Positions 18,046 through 26,330 of a stretch of DNA of 64,000 nt are shown in pieces (position 1 is the stretch's first letter; each line of letters starts with the position of its first letter). Under the pieces are notes generated by a model. The model searched no databases and was not told the DNA's origin. It saw nothing but the letters and a program-made list of their open reading frames with translations. Made by a program: the position numbers and the translations under genes. Source of the DNA: Pseudomonas putida NBRC 14164 (GTDB taxonomy: Bacteria; Pseudomonadota; Gammaproteobacteria; Pseudomonadales; Pseudomonadaceae); assembly GCF_000412675.1 (NCBI RefSeq), contig NC_021505.1, positions 5,636,501-5,700,500 on the forward strand. The letters are read 5' to 3'.

Positions 18046-19221
18046 TCAGGTTGAACCGGAAATTTTACCACAGGCGTCATTTTCGGCACGCCCCCATGGC
18101 AGCATCATGGCAAGGCCGACAGGCAGCCAGCTGATGAACCATTCGGCACGTGGCGTACCGGTGAGGCTGGCGGCATCGAACTGCATGGCCAGGGTCGAAT
18201 ACACCCAGAAGCCCAGCAGGACCTTGCCAAACAGCGTGCCGCGCGCGCGAATGATTTCACCCAGGGTGAACAACCACACCATGACCCAGAGCAGCATGCC
18301 CGGCAGGCCCATCTCTACGGCAACGTGGGTGAACATGTTGTGGGTGTGGTCAAAGTGTTTGCCCACCGCACTGACGTCGTAGGCAGCCCCCAGGCCCAGA
18401 CCGGTCCAGGGGTGGGCGGCAATCATGTCGACCACGGCATGGAAAATTTCCGGCCGGTAGGAGGAGCCGCGCTTGGCGATCAGGTCGTACACCACATAGA
18501 AAGCAACGCCGGTAGCAAAGACTGCCAGGATGGAAAACACCCGGCTGTGGCGGTCACGGAACCACAGCGGCGCCATGATGACGGTGAGCACCAGGGCCAA
18601 AAGCGCGCCACGGCTCTGGCTGAGCATGGCAAACGCCCCCAGGCAAGCCAGTGCCAAAAGCCACAACAGCTGCAGGCCACGCTGCCGAGGCGGCTCGTAA
18701 AGCATGAAAAGCACCGCCGCACCGACGACATATGCCCCCAGGATGGGGTGCGATATTTCACCGATACCCTGCAGGCGGGCCCGCCAAGGCATGCCAAGCA
18801 CGCCATAGAAATGAATGACCGAAACCAGAGCGGCAACAGCCAGCAAGGCACTACCGAGCAGCAACAGCTGGCGAATCCTCGCCAGGCCAAGCTGGGCCAG
18901 CAACGGAAACGCCATCAGGAACACCAGAATGTAGACCAGGCGCTTGATCTCACGCCCCGGGTCCTCTGCCGATGACCAGACCAGGCTCAGCCCACTCCAG
19001 GCCAACAGCAACAGCAAACTCATCCACAGTGCCGGCTGACGCTTGCAGGCCTGCACCAGCACCTCGCGGGCGGACCATGCCAGCACCAACGTCGGCAGCC
19101 ACAGGAACAACACCAGCCCTTGCTGATAAATCTTGTTGCTAGGTGCCAAGGCAATCGCCGCCAGGAACCAGACCAGACCCAACCCCAACCAGACCCGTGC
19201 CCAGTTTTTTTGATACAACAT
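18046..19221 (-). CDS. waaL: O-antigen ligase family protein (WaaL-like)
   Basis: Integral membrane protein of 391 residues with about ten predicted helices and a large periplasmic loop containing SYRPEIFHAVVDMIAAHPWTG and GLGAAYDVSAVGKHFDHTHN; a histidine in the HTHN stretch is the family hallmark. It ligates undecaprenyl-linked O-polysaccharide to lipid A-core on the periplasmic side. The ATG at 19221 is chosen because GGGGGA lies upstream; two further in-frame ATGs at 19251 and 19293 are possible. Position next to msbA supports the assignment. Confidence 0.9.
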   Translation of the reverse strand: MLYQKNWARVWLGLGLVWFLAAIALAPSNKIYQQGLVLFLWLPTLVLAWSAREVLVQACKRQPALWMSLLLLLAWSGLSLVWSSAEDPGREIKRLVYILVFLMAFPLLAQLGLARIRQLLLLGSALLAVAALVSVIHFYGVLGMPWRARLQGIGEISHPILGAYVVGAAVLFMLYEPPRQRGLQLLWLLALACLGAFAMLSQSRGALLALVLTVIMAPLWFRDRHSRVFSILAVFATGVAFYVVYDLIAKRGSSYRPEIFHAVVDMIAAHPWTGLGLGAAYDVSAVGKHFDHTHNMFTHVAVEMGLPGMLLWVMVWLFTLGEIIRARGTLFGKVLLGFWVYSTLAMQFDAASLTGTPRAEWFISWLPVGLAMMLPWGRAENDACGKISGST

Positions 19222-19322
19222 CCTTTTCCCCCGATGAATCAAAGACACCATCCATGGTGCTACCGCATTATTTTCGGCATTATTGCCGGTCATTTTGCTC
19301 GCCAGACGACAAGGCTCTATTC

Positions 19323-19928
19323 ATGCAATGCTCCCGGCTCACCCAGGTCGACTTCGATCAGCTGACACAAGGCGCACAGGTGCTTGAGGCAGACAGCCAT
19401 GGCGCCAAAGTCTACCTGCTCGCGGATGGTAATTTCCTCAAGGTTTTTCGTAGGAAGCGGCTGATTTCATCTGCACTGCTGCGTCCTTACTCGCAGCGCT
19501 TCGTCGATAACGCCGCGCGCCTGGCGGAACTTGGCATCCCCACCCTCGAGGTGATCAGCCAGCACAAGCTCGACCTGCCAGGCCGCACCGCCGTGCTGTA
19601 TCGCCCGCTACCCGGGCGCACCTTGCTGCAAATGTCGCGCGATGAAGGCTTCAGCTGGGACACTTACCTGCCGGAACTGATCCAGCTGGTCCGCCAGTTG
19701 CACCGCAACGGCGTGTACTTCCGCTCGCTGCACCTGGGCAATGTGGTGGTCACCCCTGAGCAGCAGCTCGGCCTGATCGATGTTGCCGACATGCGTTTCC
19801 TGCGCCCGCCGCTGTCGGCACGCATGATTCGGCGCAATGTGCAGCACATGGTGCGCTATATCGAGCGGGAGAACCTGGGTGACCGGTTCCCCCTCGCCGC
19901 CTTCGAGGCAGCCCTGCTGGCGCGCTGA
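19323..19928 (+). CDS. LPS-kinase-like protein with altered catalytic loop
   Basis: A 201-residue soluble protein of the WaaP/InaA-like kinase superfamily. A candidate ATP-binding lysine is K40 (GNFLKVF). The catalytic loop reads LHRNGVYFRSLHLGN, and a metal-binding aspartate follows in LIDVAD (D153/D156). Where active homologues have the general-base aspartate (R-D or G-D before L), this protein has Ser135. It may therefore be a pseudokinase or use another residue. It is the only plus-strand gene in the LPS block, transcribed away from waaL; the same neighbour occurs in P. aeruginosa. Confidence 0.8.
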   Translation: MQCSRLTQVDFDQLTQGAQVLEADSHGAKVYLLADGNFLKVFRRKRLISSALLRPYSQRFVDNAARLAELGIPTLEVISQHKLDLPGRTAVLYRPLPGRTLLQMSRDEGFSWDTYLPELIQLVRQLHRNGVYFRSLHLGNVVVTPEQQLGLIDVADMRFLRPPLSARMIRRNVQHMVRYIERENLGDRFPLAAFEAALLAR

Positions 19929-19931
19929 AGG

Positions 19932-21023
19932 TCAGTTGCGCAACAGGCTCTGCGAGCCGTTGCAGAAGGCCTGCCAGGCCTGCTCCGGCGCCAGCGCCTG
20001 GCGCTGCCTGGCGGCTACCGCCGGGGCACCGAGTGCCGTACAGCGCTCGATCGCCTCAGCCCAGGCGCTTTCGTCGGCAATGGGCAGGTAGCCACCCGTA
20101 TCGCGCAACTGCTCGCGGAACACCTGAAGGTCACTGCACACCACCGGCACATCGGCCATCACGGCCTCTTGCACCACCAGCCCGAGGCCTTCGGAACGCG
20201 AAGGCACCAATAGCCAGTCGAATGCCCGATACAGCTGCTGCAGGTCTTCACGGTGACCGCGCAAGTGAACACGCCCGGCCAGGCCCAGCGCGTCGATACG
20301 CGCCTGCAGCACCGCATGCTGCGGCCCCTCACCAATGATCGCCAACTGCAGGCCCGGTTGCCGTGCATTGGCCTTGGCGAATGCCTCGATCAGCATTTCG
20401 AAGCCTTTGCTCTCTACCAACCGCCCTACCGCGCCCAGCATCACCCCGTCGGTCTGAGGTAATTGCAGCGCCTGCCTGGCCTGGTCCCGGCTCAGCAACG
20501 GCTCGACAAACGCCAGCGGATCAAGCGCCATGCGCAGGGTCTGCACCGGCCGCCCCAGGTCATGCTCCAGCGATTCAGCCAGCGTATGCGACACGGCCGC
20601 GATGCTCAGCCGCTCGGCCGGGAGCATACGCAACAGGCGAATATCGCTGCTGTTCAGACGGGTCTTGCCATGGAACAGCACCTTGGCCCGCACCTGGGGA
20701 ATGTTCTGCAACAGCGGCAGTACCAGCCGCGCGACACCAATACCGTCGAGCAGCACGATTTCTGCCTTGGCCTCGGTCAGCGCCTTGCGCAAACGCATGC
20801 GCAACCACGGCCGCAGCAGGCGCCACAGGTGTCGCCCTTTCAGCGCTCGTGGCGGCATGTGCCACTCCCGGGTCGAACCGAGCCCACAGCAGAGCCCGCT
20901 ACCCAGCAGCAACCAGTTACTGATCCGGGCATCGGTACCGGCGTGCGACAGCACTTGCCGATGCACCTTGTGGATGGACATGTACGGCGTTCCACCCGCC
21001 CACATCATATTGACGATGTTCAT
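19932..21023 (-). CDS. Glycosyltransferase family 4, LPS core (WapR-like)
   Basis: A 363-residue GT-B enzyme. The C-terminal nucleotide-sugar domain includes LGAVGRLVESKGFEMLI and SRSEGLGLVVQEAV, the E-x7-E motif of retaining GT4 enzymes. The start MNIVNMMWAGG at 21023 has GGAGAGGG upstream. By position (after waaL and the kinase-like gene) it corresponds to the rhamnosyltransferase WapR of P. aeruginosa, but the sugar donor cannot be read from sequence. The end abuts the convergent kinase-like gene with a 3-bp gap. Confidence 0.88.
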   Translation of the reverse strand: MNIVNMMWAGGTPYMSIHKVHRQVLSHAGTDARISNWLLLGSGLCCGLGSTREWHMPPRALKGRHLWRLLRPWLRMRLRKALTEAKAEIVLLDGIGVARLVLPLLQNIPQVRAKVLFHGKTRLNSSDIRLLRMLPAERLSIAAVSHTLAESLEHDLGRPVQTLRMALDPLAFVEPLLSRDQARQALQLPQTDGVMLGAVGRLVESKGFEMLIEAFAKANARQPGLQLAIIGEGPQHAVLQARIDALGLAGRVHLRGHREDLQQLYRAFDWLLVPSRSEGLGLVVQEAVMADVPVVCSDLQVFREQLRDTGGYLPIADESAWAEAIERCTALGAPAVAARQRQALAPEQAWQAFCNGSQSLLRN

Positions 21024-21060
21024 GGGCCCTCTCCCGCTCATGTCAGGTGGGACAGCGACT

Positions 21061-21834
21061 TCATTGAACAAAAAGGGTGATACCCATGCCGATCAAGGCA
21101 CCTGTCACCAGCGTCAACGCCAGTTTGATCCGGTCACGTTGGCGACGCTTGGCCTTGCGCTCCACTTCAATGGGCAAGGTCACGTGATTGCCAAATCCAG
21201 TGTGCAATACTGCATCACCCTCCAAGGTGACCGCTGTCAGATTTAACTCAGCGTAGCGCCGGGAAAGCGCCTTCTCTCCAGCATAGGCGGCAAATGGCGC
21301 ACAGCGCTGGTAATCGCTCAACCGACGCAGGCCGGGGTTGAGCGAAAATGCCTGCCATTCGGCCTTGTCGGACAGCAGCGGGTAGCACGGCACACCGGCG
21401 ATGATCTGGCGATCGCCCAGGTGGATGTACGGGCTGTGGACGGCCAGGTCATGGGCATGGCTGCGCAGCCACACCTGCAACAGGTTGGGGCTGACATCCA
21501 GGATGGCCCGCGAATCTTCGACAAAGCCCTGGCGGTAGAAATGCCAGTCGTCTTCGCAGTGGAAGATGTACGGCGTCTTGACGTGGCTGTAGGCCAGGTC
21601 GATTGACGGCAACTGGCCGAGTTTGGGCCGGTTCACGAACACCTTGCAGTACGGTTTCCAGTGCTCTGGCACAGCGCCATGCACGGCATCGTCACCGGAA
21701 TCTTCGGTGATGAACACTTCGCGAATGGGCGCGGTGTTGTAGCGATCGAAACTCTCAAGGGTATCTTTGAGCAGATCGAACCGCCCACAACTGGTCACGA
21801 CAAGCGTGACGTCACTCTCTTCTGAAAAGCGCAC
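21061..21834 (-). CDS. GT2-like glycosyltransferase with C-terminal membrane anchor
   Basis: A 257-residue protein with a GT-A type start (DVTLVVTSCGRFDLLKDTLESF) and an EDD metal-site motif in YIFHCEDDWHF. A hydrophobic segment at the very C-terminus (LALTLVTGALIGMGITLFV) should anchor it to the inner membrane. It follows the same order as the P. aeruginosa core cluster, where the counterpart is a cell-surface sugar transferase. Donor and acceptor are unknown. Confidence 0.85.
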   Translation of the reverse strand: MRFSEESDVTLVVTSCGRFDLLKDTLESFDRYNTAPIREVFITEDSGDDAVHGAVPEHWKPYCKVFVNRPKLGQLPSIDLAYSHVKTPYIFHCEDDWHFYRQGFVEDSRAILDVSPNLLQVWLRSHAHDLAVHSPYIHLGDRQIIAGVPCYPLLSDKAEWQAFSLNPGLRRLSDYQRCAPFAAYAGEKALSRRYAELNLTAVTLEGDAVLHTGFGNHVTLPIEVERKAKRRQRDRIKLALTLVTGALIGMGITLFVQ

Positions 21835-21898
21835 CGGACTCCCTCCGCATTGCGACTATCGGCTTGCGACACCCGCTCCTGGGCGCGAAAGCTCTTGT

Positions 21899-22855
21899 TT
21901 AGATGCCCAGCTTCAGGCGCAGCCGCTGCCACGCAGACAACGGCGGATGGGGCCTGAGCGCCGGGCGCATATGGTCGACGATGCTACGTCCAACTGCGGC
22001 GAAACTGAAACGGGAAACCGCCAGATGGCGGCCATTTTCTGCAATCTGCCGAGCCAGCTCAGGGTCTGCACGCAAACGGCGGAGCTTTGCCTGAAGGGTC
22101 GGGATGTTGTCATAGAACACCACGTTGTGCATGTCCTGCAGGCCCAATGCGCGGTTTTCTTCCTCGCCCTGGTCGTACGCCAGCAACACACAACCACAGG
22201 CCATGGCTTCGAAGTTCTTGATCATGTATTCGCCCATGCCAACGTCGGCACTGACGAAGAAGCGAATACGGTTCAGCGTGTTGCAATAGTCTTCACCCGA
22301 CTTGGTACGGGTTACCAGCAGGTTCTCGACCTGCCCCAGCTCGTCCAGCAGCGCCTTGCGCCCGCTGTAGGCCACGCTGTTGACACTACCGACGAAGGCC
22401 AGTTCGATGTCGCGCTCACGCCCCTGGTCGGTCAGCAATTGCTCGTCGTAGCCCTTGGGCACGAACACCGCATCGAAACCTTCCTGGCGCAGGCGCTCGC
22501 TGACCATGTAGCCAGAGCTGATCACCCGTGCCCATGGCAATTGGCGGTAATGAGCGCTGAATTTGCCGGTGTACTTGCACGGAATGTAGTTCTGGTAGGC
22601 GTCGTGCTCGAGGATGACCAGGTTCGGTACGGTGCGGATGAAGGCCACTTGGCGGATTTCCTGCTTGAAGCGCAGGAAGAACACGATGCGGTCATAGCGC
22701 TCGACCTGCACTTCGCGCTTGAAATAGCGGCGCAGGTTGCGCTGGTCTTCGCTGGTCAGCCAACGCAGGTCGCACTCGCAGTTGGCCGCGACGCCATCGT
22801 ACAGGCGGTCGAGAATCGCCCGCTGTTCCTTCTGCACCAGAAATAGGACTTTCAT
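21899..22855 (-). CDS. CgeB-like glycosyltransferase
   Basis: A 318-residue protein with a GT-B C-terminal half resembling CgeB/DUF3880-type transferases: GVDDAELAFVGSV-like ELAFVGSVNSVAYSGRK, then FFVSADVGMGEYMIKNFEAMACGCVLLAYD. The ATG at 22855 (MKVLFLVQ) has AAGGA upstream. It lies between the GT2-like gene and the PIG-L gene, in the same orientation. I do not recall it at this place in P. aeruginosa, so it may add a species-specific core sugar. Confidence 0.82.
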   Translation of the reverse strand: MKVLFLVQKEQRAILDRLYDGVAANCECDLRWLTSEDQRNLRRYFKREVQVERYDRIVFFLRFKQEIRQVAFIRTVPNLVILEHDAYQNYIPCKYTGKFSAHYRQLPWARVISSGYMVSERLRQEGFDAVFVPKGYDEQLLTDQGRERDIELAFVGSVNSVAYSGRKALLDELGQVENLLVTRTKSGEDYCNTLNRIRFFVSADVGMGEYMIKNFEAMACGCVLLAYDQGEEENRALGLQDMHNVVFYDNIPTLQAKLRRLRADPELARQIAENGRHLAVSRFSFAAVGRSIVDHMRPALRPHPPLSAWQRLRLKLGI

Positions 22856-22903
22856 TGCTTTCCTTGGGCGCTCTGCGCCATCGCGGTCAACCATGGGGCG
22901 TGC

Positions 22904-24307
22904 TTACAGCTCGCGCCGCCAGAACAGCTCGTGTCGGCGCACGGCCTTGCGGAAGAACTCGTTCTCCCCGTAAGGCGAGGGCCGCCGCCCGGCCAGCCAG
23001 CGTTGCAGCAAGCGGCGCAGGCGGCGCTTGAACGGCCCGGGCGGCTGCAGGTCGTGCATCATGCCCAGGGCCATGGCCTTGTCATGCTGGGTAGCCAGGT
23101 CCAGCACCAGGCTGCAAGGTGCCCAGGCCTGCGCAGCACTCAACTGCGGAGGCAAGGCCACCCCATCGCCGCTGTCGCCCATGGGCCAGCGGTCGTTGTC
23201 ATGCAGGTGGTTGGCGTAGCACAGCAGGGTTTGTGGCTGCCAGGCCAGGCCTTGCAAGGCTTCAAGCACTGCTGCTTGTGCACAGATGTGATCAAGGTGC
23301 GGGTCGAGCTGCGGGTGCGGCATCACCAGGACTTCTGGCTTGGCCATTTCCAACAGGGCACGCAGGTCGGCCAGCAGGTTGTGCCAGGTTGGCGCGCCAT
23401 CGCGATCGGCCGGCAGCGGGAACGGGTTGAACTGGCGGAACACGCGGATATCGGCGAGGTCGGCCTCCCGGGAGGCTGCCGGCTGGTCGGGCGCTGCCTG
23501 CATGGCAGGCAGTTGCAGGCAGAAGTAACCCAGTTGCACGCAACGCGACTCCGGCACACCGGCCCAGCGCGGCACCGCGATGCTGTCCCAGGCGCGCAGG
23601 CGACCCTTCAGGCGCGCTGCCTCGGCCTTGTCCAGGCCCATCTGCTGGTAGTGCTCGGCCTCGATTTCACCAGCGGTCAGCGTCACTACCCAGGTTTCAT
23701 CCGCCTGGCTGTAAAGGCCATAGGCAGCCAGCTCGGCGTCGTCGGCATGCGGTGCAATCACCATCACCCGGCGCCGCTGCAGTTCGACCGCCGGGGTTAT
23801 CCACAGACGCGGCTCGCCCAGCAGCCGGCAATGACGACCACGCAGGCGCAACGTGCCGGCTTGCAGTGGCGCAGCCAGGCCGGTCAGGTTGAGGAATCGC
23901 ACGCCATCGACGCCACGCTCGAAGGTTTGCCGGTCGGCCTGCTCAGCCGCCACCAGCACAACCTGCGGGTCGAAGAACCGCCCCAGCCAGCTGCCTTTTA
24001 CCCGCAGCTCCAGCACAAGGGTTTCATCGCCCTGCAATGCGCAGTCAGCCTTGAGCAGCCCATCGTGCAGGCTGACAGGAACTGCCCGCGCCTGTTCACC
24101 GAAATCGTAGGTGTAGTCCTCGCCTGGCGCATAGAACAGATGGTCGGCAAACCAGGCCTCGTGGGCGGCCCAGAGCAGCGGCAACAGCAACAGCGGCAGC
24201 CACCACCAGGCCAATACCCCGAGGGCGATCAGCGCTACCAGGCCGGTCAGCAAGCCCAGGCGCTTGTTGCGCCGATGGCGCTTGAGCAACTGCTGCTTGC
24301 GGCTCAC
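22904..24307 (-). CDS. dnpA: PIG-L family deacetylase (DnpA-like)
   Basis: A 467-residue protein that begins with GTG at 24307, overlapping the upstream TGA by four bases. Residues ~1-50 hold a basic stretch and then a hydrophobic hairpin (LLTGLVALIALGVLAWWWLP), so it is membrane-associated. The PIG-L catalytic motif PHADDAE is near residue 190, with a second cluster MPHPQLDPHLDH. PIG-L enzymes remove N-acetyl groups from sugars. The P. aeruginosa homologue DnpA in the same locus affects fluoroquinolone tolerance. The natural LPS substrate is inferred from context. Confidence 0.88.
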   Translation of the reverse strand: MSRKQQLLKRHRRNKRLGLLTGLVALIALGVLAWWWLPLLLLPLLWAAHEAWFADHLFYAPGEDYTYDFGEQARAVPVSLHDGLLKADCALQGDETLVLELRVKGSWLGRFFDPQVVLVAAEQADRQTFERGVDGVRFLNLTGLAAPLQAGTLRLRGRHCRLLGEPRLWITPAVELQRRRVMVIAPHADDAELAAYGLYSQADETWVVTLTAGEIEAEHYQQMGLDKAEAARLKGRLRAWDSIAVPRWAGVPESRCVQLGYFCLQLPAMQAAPDQPAASREADLADIRVFRQFNPFPLPADRDGAPTWHNLLADLRALLEMAKPEVLVMPHPQLDPHLDHICAQAAVLEALQGLAWQPQTLLCYANHLHDNDRWPMGDSGDGVALPPQLSAAQAWAPCSLVLDLATQHDKAMALGMMHDLQPPGPFKRRLRRLLQRWLAGRRPSPYGENEFFRKAVRRHELFWRREL

Positions 24308-25200
24308 GCCTGATACACCGGCACAGGGTTGCACCAACGGTCCTTGTATTCGCGGTCGGCACGGCCAAACGAGAAGCGCAATGGCTTGTTGCGCGCCCGG
24401 GCATCTTCCCAGGCGGCCTGGGTATTGAGGAAGCTCAATACGCTCCCGGGGCTGAAGGCCTTGGTTTCCGGGTCTACACCGCCATTGATGTACTCGACAC
24501 TGACCCATCCCGGCGCTTCGACGCGGTACACCAGCTGAATGGCAATCGGCTTGCCGTCCAGCATCAGCACCGAGCCGATCAGCAGCTCGCGCAGGCGCTC
24601 CAGCACCTCGGCCATGCGCTCGGCACCGGTGGCCGGGAAGCCCCAGCGGCGCTGGAACAGGTCGCAGTACATGCTGGCGATTTCCTGCGCACTGAAGTCG
24701 CTGATCGGGCGTACCACGCCACCCGCCTCTTCCAGCAGGCGCAGTTCGCGGCGCTGGTTGTAGCGGAATTTCTTCGACAGGTCTTCGTGCGCCCGCGCCA
24801 TCGCCAGCTGTTCCTTCTGCGCCTTGAGGCCGCTGAAACGGCCCTGGCACAGTTCGGACAGGTAGCGTGCGGTATGGCGCAACGGTGCGGCGGCATCGGC
24901 CGCCGCTGGCAGGATGATTTCGGCATTGCCCAGGTCGAACAGGGCTTTTTTGCCGGCACGTTTGAGCACGTCCTTGGCCAGCGCCAGGTGGCGCCCCCAG
25001 GTCGGGATGGCGGCTTTCAGTTCGCCGGCCTGGTACCAGCCCAGGTAACGCACCGGGATCTGCGCCAGGTCAGCCAGTTGCTCGACCACCAGCGGATGGG
25101 TGGCGACACTGCCGCCAAAACGCGCCCACGCCTCGGCATAGGCCTGGGCGTCGATCGTTTGCCAACCGCGCTCGCGGAAGGCCTGGATACGATTGAGCAT
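24304..25200 (-). CDS. mig-14: Mig-14 family protein (FemAB/GNAT-like)
   Basis: A 298-residue protein of the Mig-14 family, associated in Salmonella and Pseudomonas with resistance to antimicrobial peptides. It has an acyltransferase-like fold; KFRYNQRRELRLLEEAGG and FSFGRADREYKDRWCNP are typical blocks. The gene overlaps both neighbours by 4 bp (GTGA downstream, ATGA upstream), showing tight translational coupling inside the LPS operon. The biochemical reaction is unknown. Confidence 0.88.
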   Translation of the reverse strand: MLNRIQAFRERGWQTIDAQAYAEAWARFGGSVATHPLVVEQLADLAQIPVRYLGWYQAGELKAAIPTWGRHLALAKDVLKRAGKKALFDLGNAEIILPAAADAAAPLRHTARYLSELCQGRFSGLKAQKEQLAMARAHEDLSKKFRYNQRRELRLLEEAGGVVRPISDFSAQEIASMYCDLFQRRWGFPATGAERMAEVLERLRELLIGSVLMLDGKPIAIQLVYRVEAPGWVSVEYINGGVDPETKAFSPGSVLSFLNTQAAWEDARARNKPLRFSFGRADREYKDRWCNPVPVYQA

Positions 25201-26330
25201 CAGGCCTGCCCCACCAGCGCACGTACTTGCGGCAGCTGCCAGAAGGCCTCGCGTACCGCTTGATCGGAGAAGCGTTCATGCAGGCGCTGCAGCATGTGCC
25301 CGGCACAGGCCTGACGCTGTTCAGCGTCCAACGTGGCCATATGCTTCAGCCCGTGGGCCAACTGTGCGGCATCGCCTAGCGGGAACAGCACCCCCACACC
25401 CTCGACCACTTCGCGGGCCCCGCCACAGGCCGTGGCCAGCACCGGCACGCCGGCAACCATGGCTTCGAGCAGCACCATGCCGAACGGCTCATGGTCGGAG
25501 CTCAGGGCGAACACGTCGAAGGCCTGGAAGTAGCGGCGTGCATCCGGCACCTGGCCCAGGAAATCCACCTGCCCGGCAATGGCCAGCTCGGCGGCCAGGG
25601 CCTTGAGTTCCGCTTCCAGCCGGCCTTTGCCGAGGATCGCCAGACGCGCACCGGCCGGCAGCGCGGGCAGCGCCTGTGCAAAACCACGCAACAGCGTGGC
25701 CTGGTCCTTGTCCGGGTGCAGGCGCCCGACGTTGCCGACGACCCACGCCTGGGCATCCAGGCCCAGGGCCTGGCGTGCCTCGACGCGCGGCACCAGGGCT
25801 GTTTGCAGCGCGTCGATGTCGATGCGGTTGTACAGGGTCTGGATGCGCTCGGCCGGCCACTGCGGCAGGCAGCGGCGCATGTCGTCACGCACCGCGTCCG
25901 ACACGCCCAGCAGGCTCAGGCGCTTGCTGAACAGGTTGGCGAACAGCCGACGGCCTTTGCGCTCATAGTCGCCAAAGGCATGGTGCACGCCAATGACCGG
26001 CAGGCCGGTACCCAGCAAGGCCACGTAGATGGGCTTGAAGCGGTGGGCAATGCAGAAGGCGAAGTTGCGCTCGGCCGCGATGCGCCGCAAGGCACGGATT
26101 GCACCGAGCTTCAGGCCACGCACAGCCTTGGAGCTGAACTCCAGAAACAGCACCTCGTCCGATGCGCAGCCGGCCGCTACCTGCGGGTCGGCTGCACCGG
26201 TGAGGAACACCGTGGTGACCTGGTAGCCACGCCCCTGGAACAGGCTGGCGTACTGACGGGCACAGTCGAGGAACGGCCCGTCATAGCCATGGCAGAACTG
26301 CAGGATGCGCGGTTCAGAGCGGCTGGTCAT
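25200..26330 (-). CDS. wapH: Glycosyltransferase family 4, LPS core (WapH-like)
   Basis: A 376-residue GT-B enzyme. The N-terminal acceptor domain begins ILQFCHGYDGPFLDCARQYA; the donor domain shows VGNVGRLHPDKD and EPFGMVLLEAMVAGVPV (E-x7-E). Its stop overlaps the mig-14 start, and its start overlaps the end of the carbamoyltransferase gene by 17 bp. By order and family it matches WapH of P. aeruginosa, placed in outer-core glucose addition; the exact sugar is not provable here. Confidence 0.88.
   Translation of the reverse strand: MTSRSEPRILQFCHGYDGPFLDCARQYASLFQGRGYQVTTVFLTGAADPQVAAGCASDEVLFLEFSSKAVRGLKLGAIRALRRIAAERNFAFCIAHRFKPIYVALLGTGLPVIGVHHAFGDYERKGRRLFANLFSKRLSLLGVSDAVRDDMRRCLPQWPAERIQTLYNRIDIDALQTALVPRVEARQALGLDAQAWVVGNVGRLHPDKDQATLLRGFAQALPALPAGARLAILGKGRLEAELKALAAELAIAGQVDFLGQVPDARRYFQAFDVFALSSDHEPFGMVLLEAMVAGVPVLATACGGAREVVEGVGVLFPLGDAAQLAHGLKHMATLDAEQRQACAGHMLQRLHERFSDQAVREAFWQLPQVRALVGQA

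Noticed and set aside
18031..19322. tRNA, rRNA or small RNA genes in the window
   Set aside because: I saw no cloverleaf or rRNA-like sequence in the intergenic regions; no RNA gene other than the TPP riboswitch can be supported.
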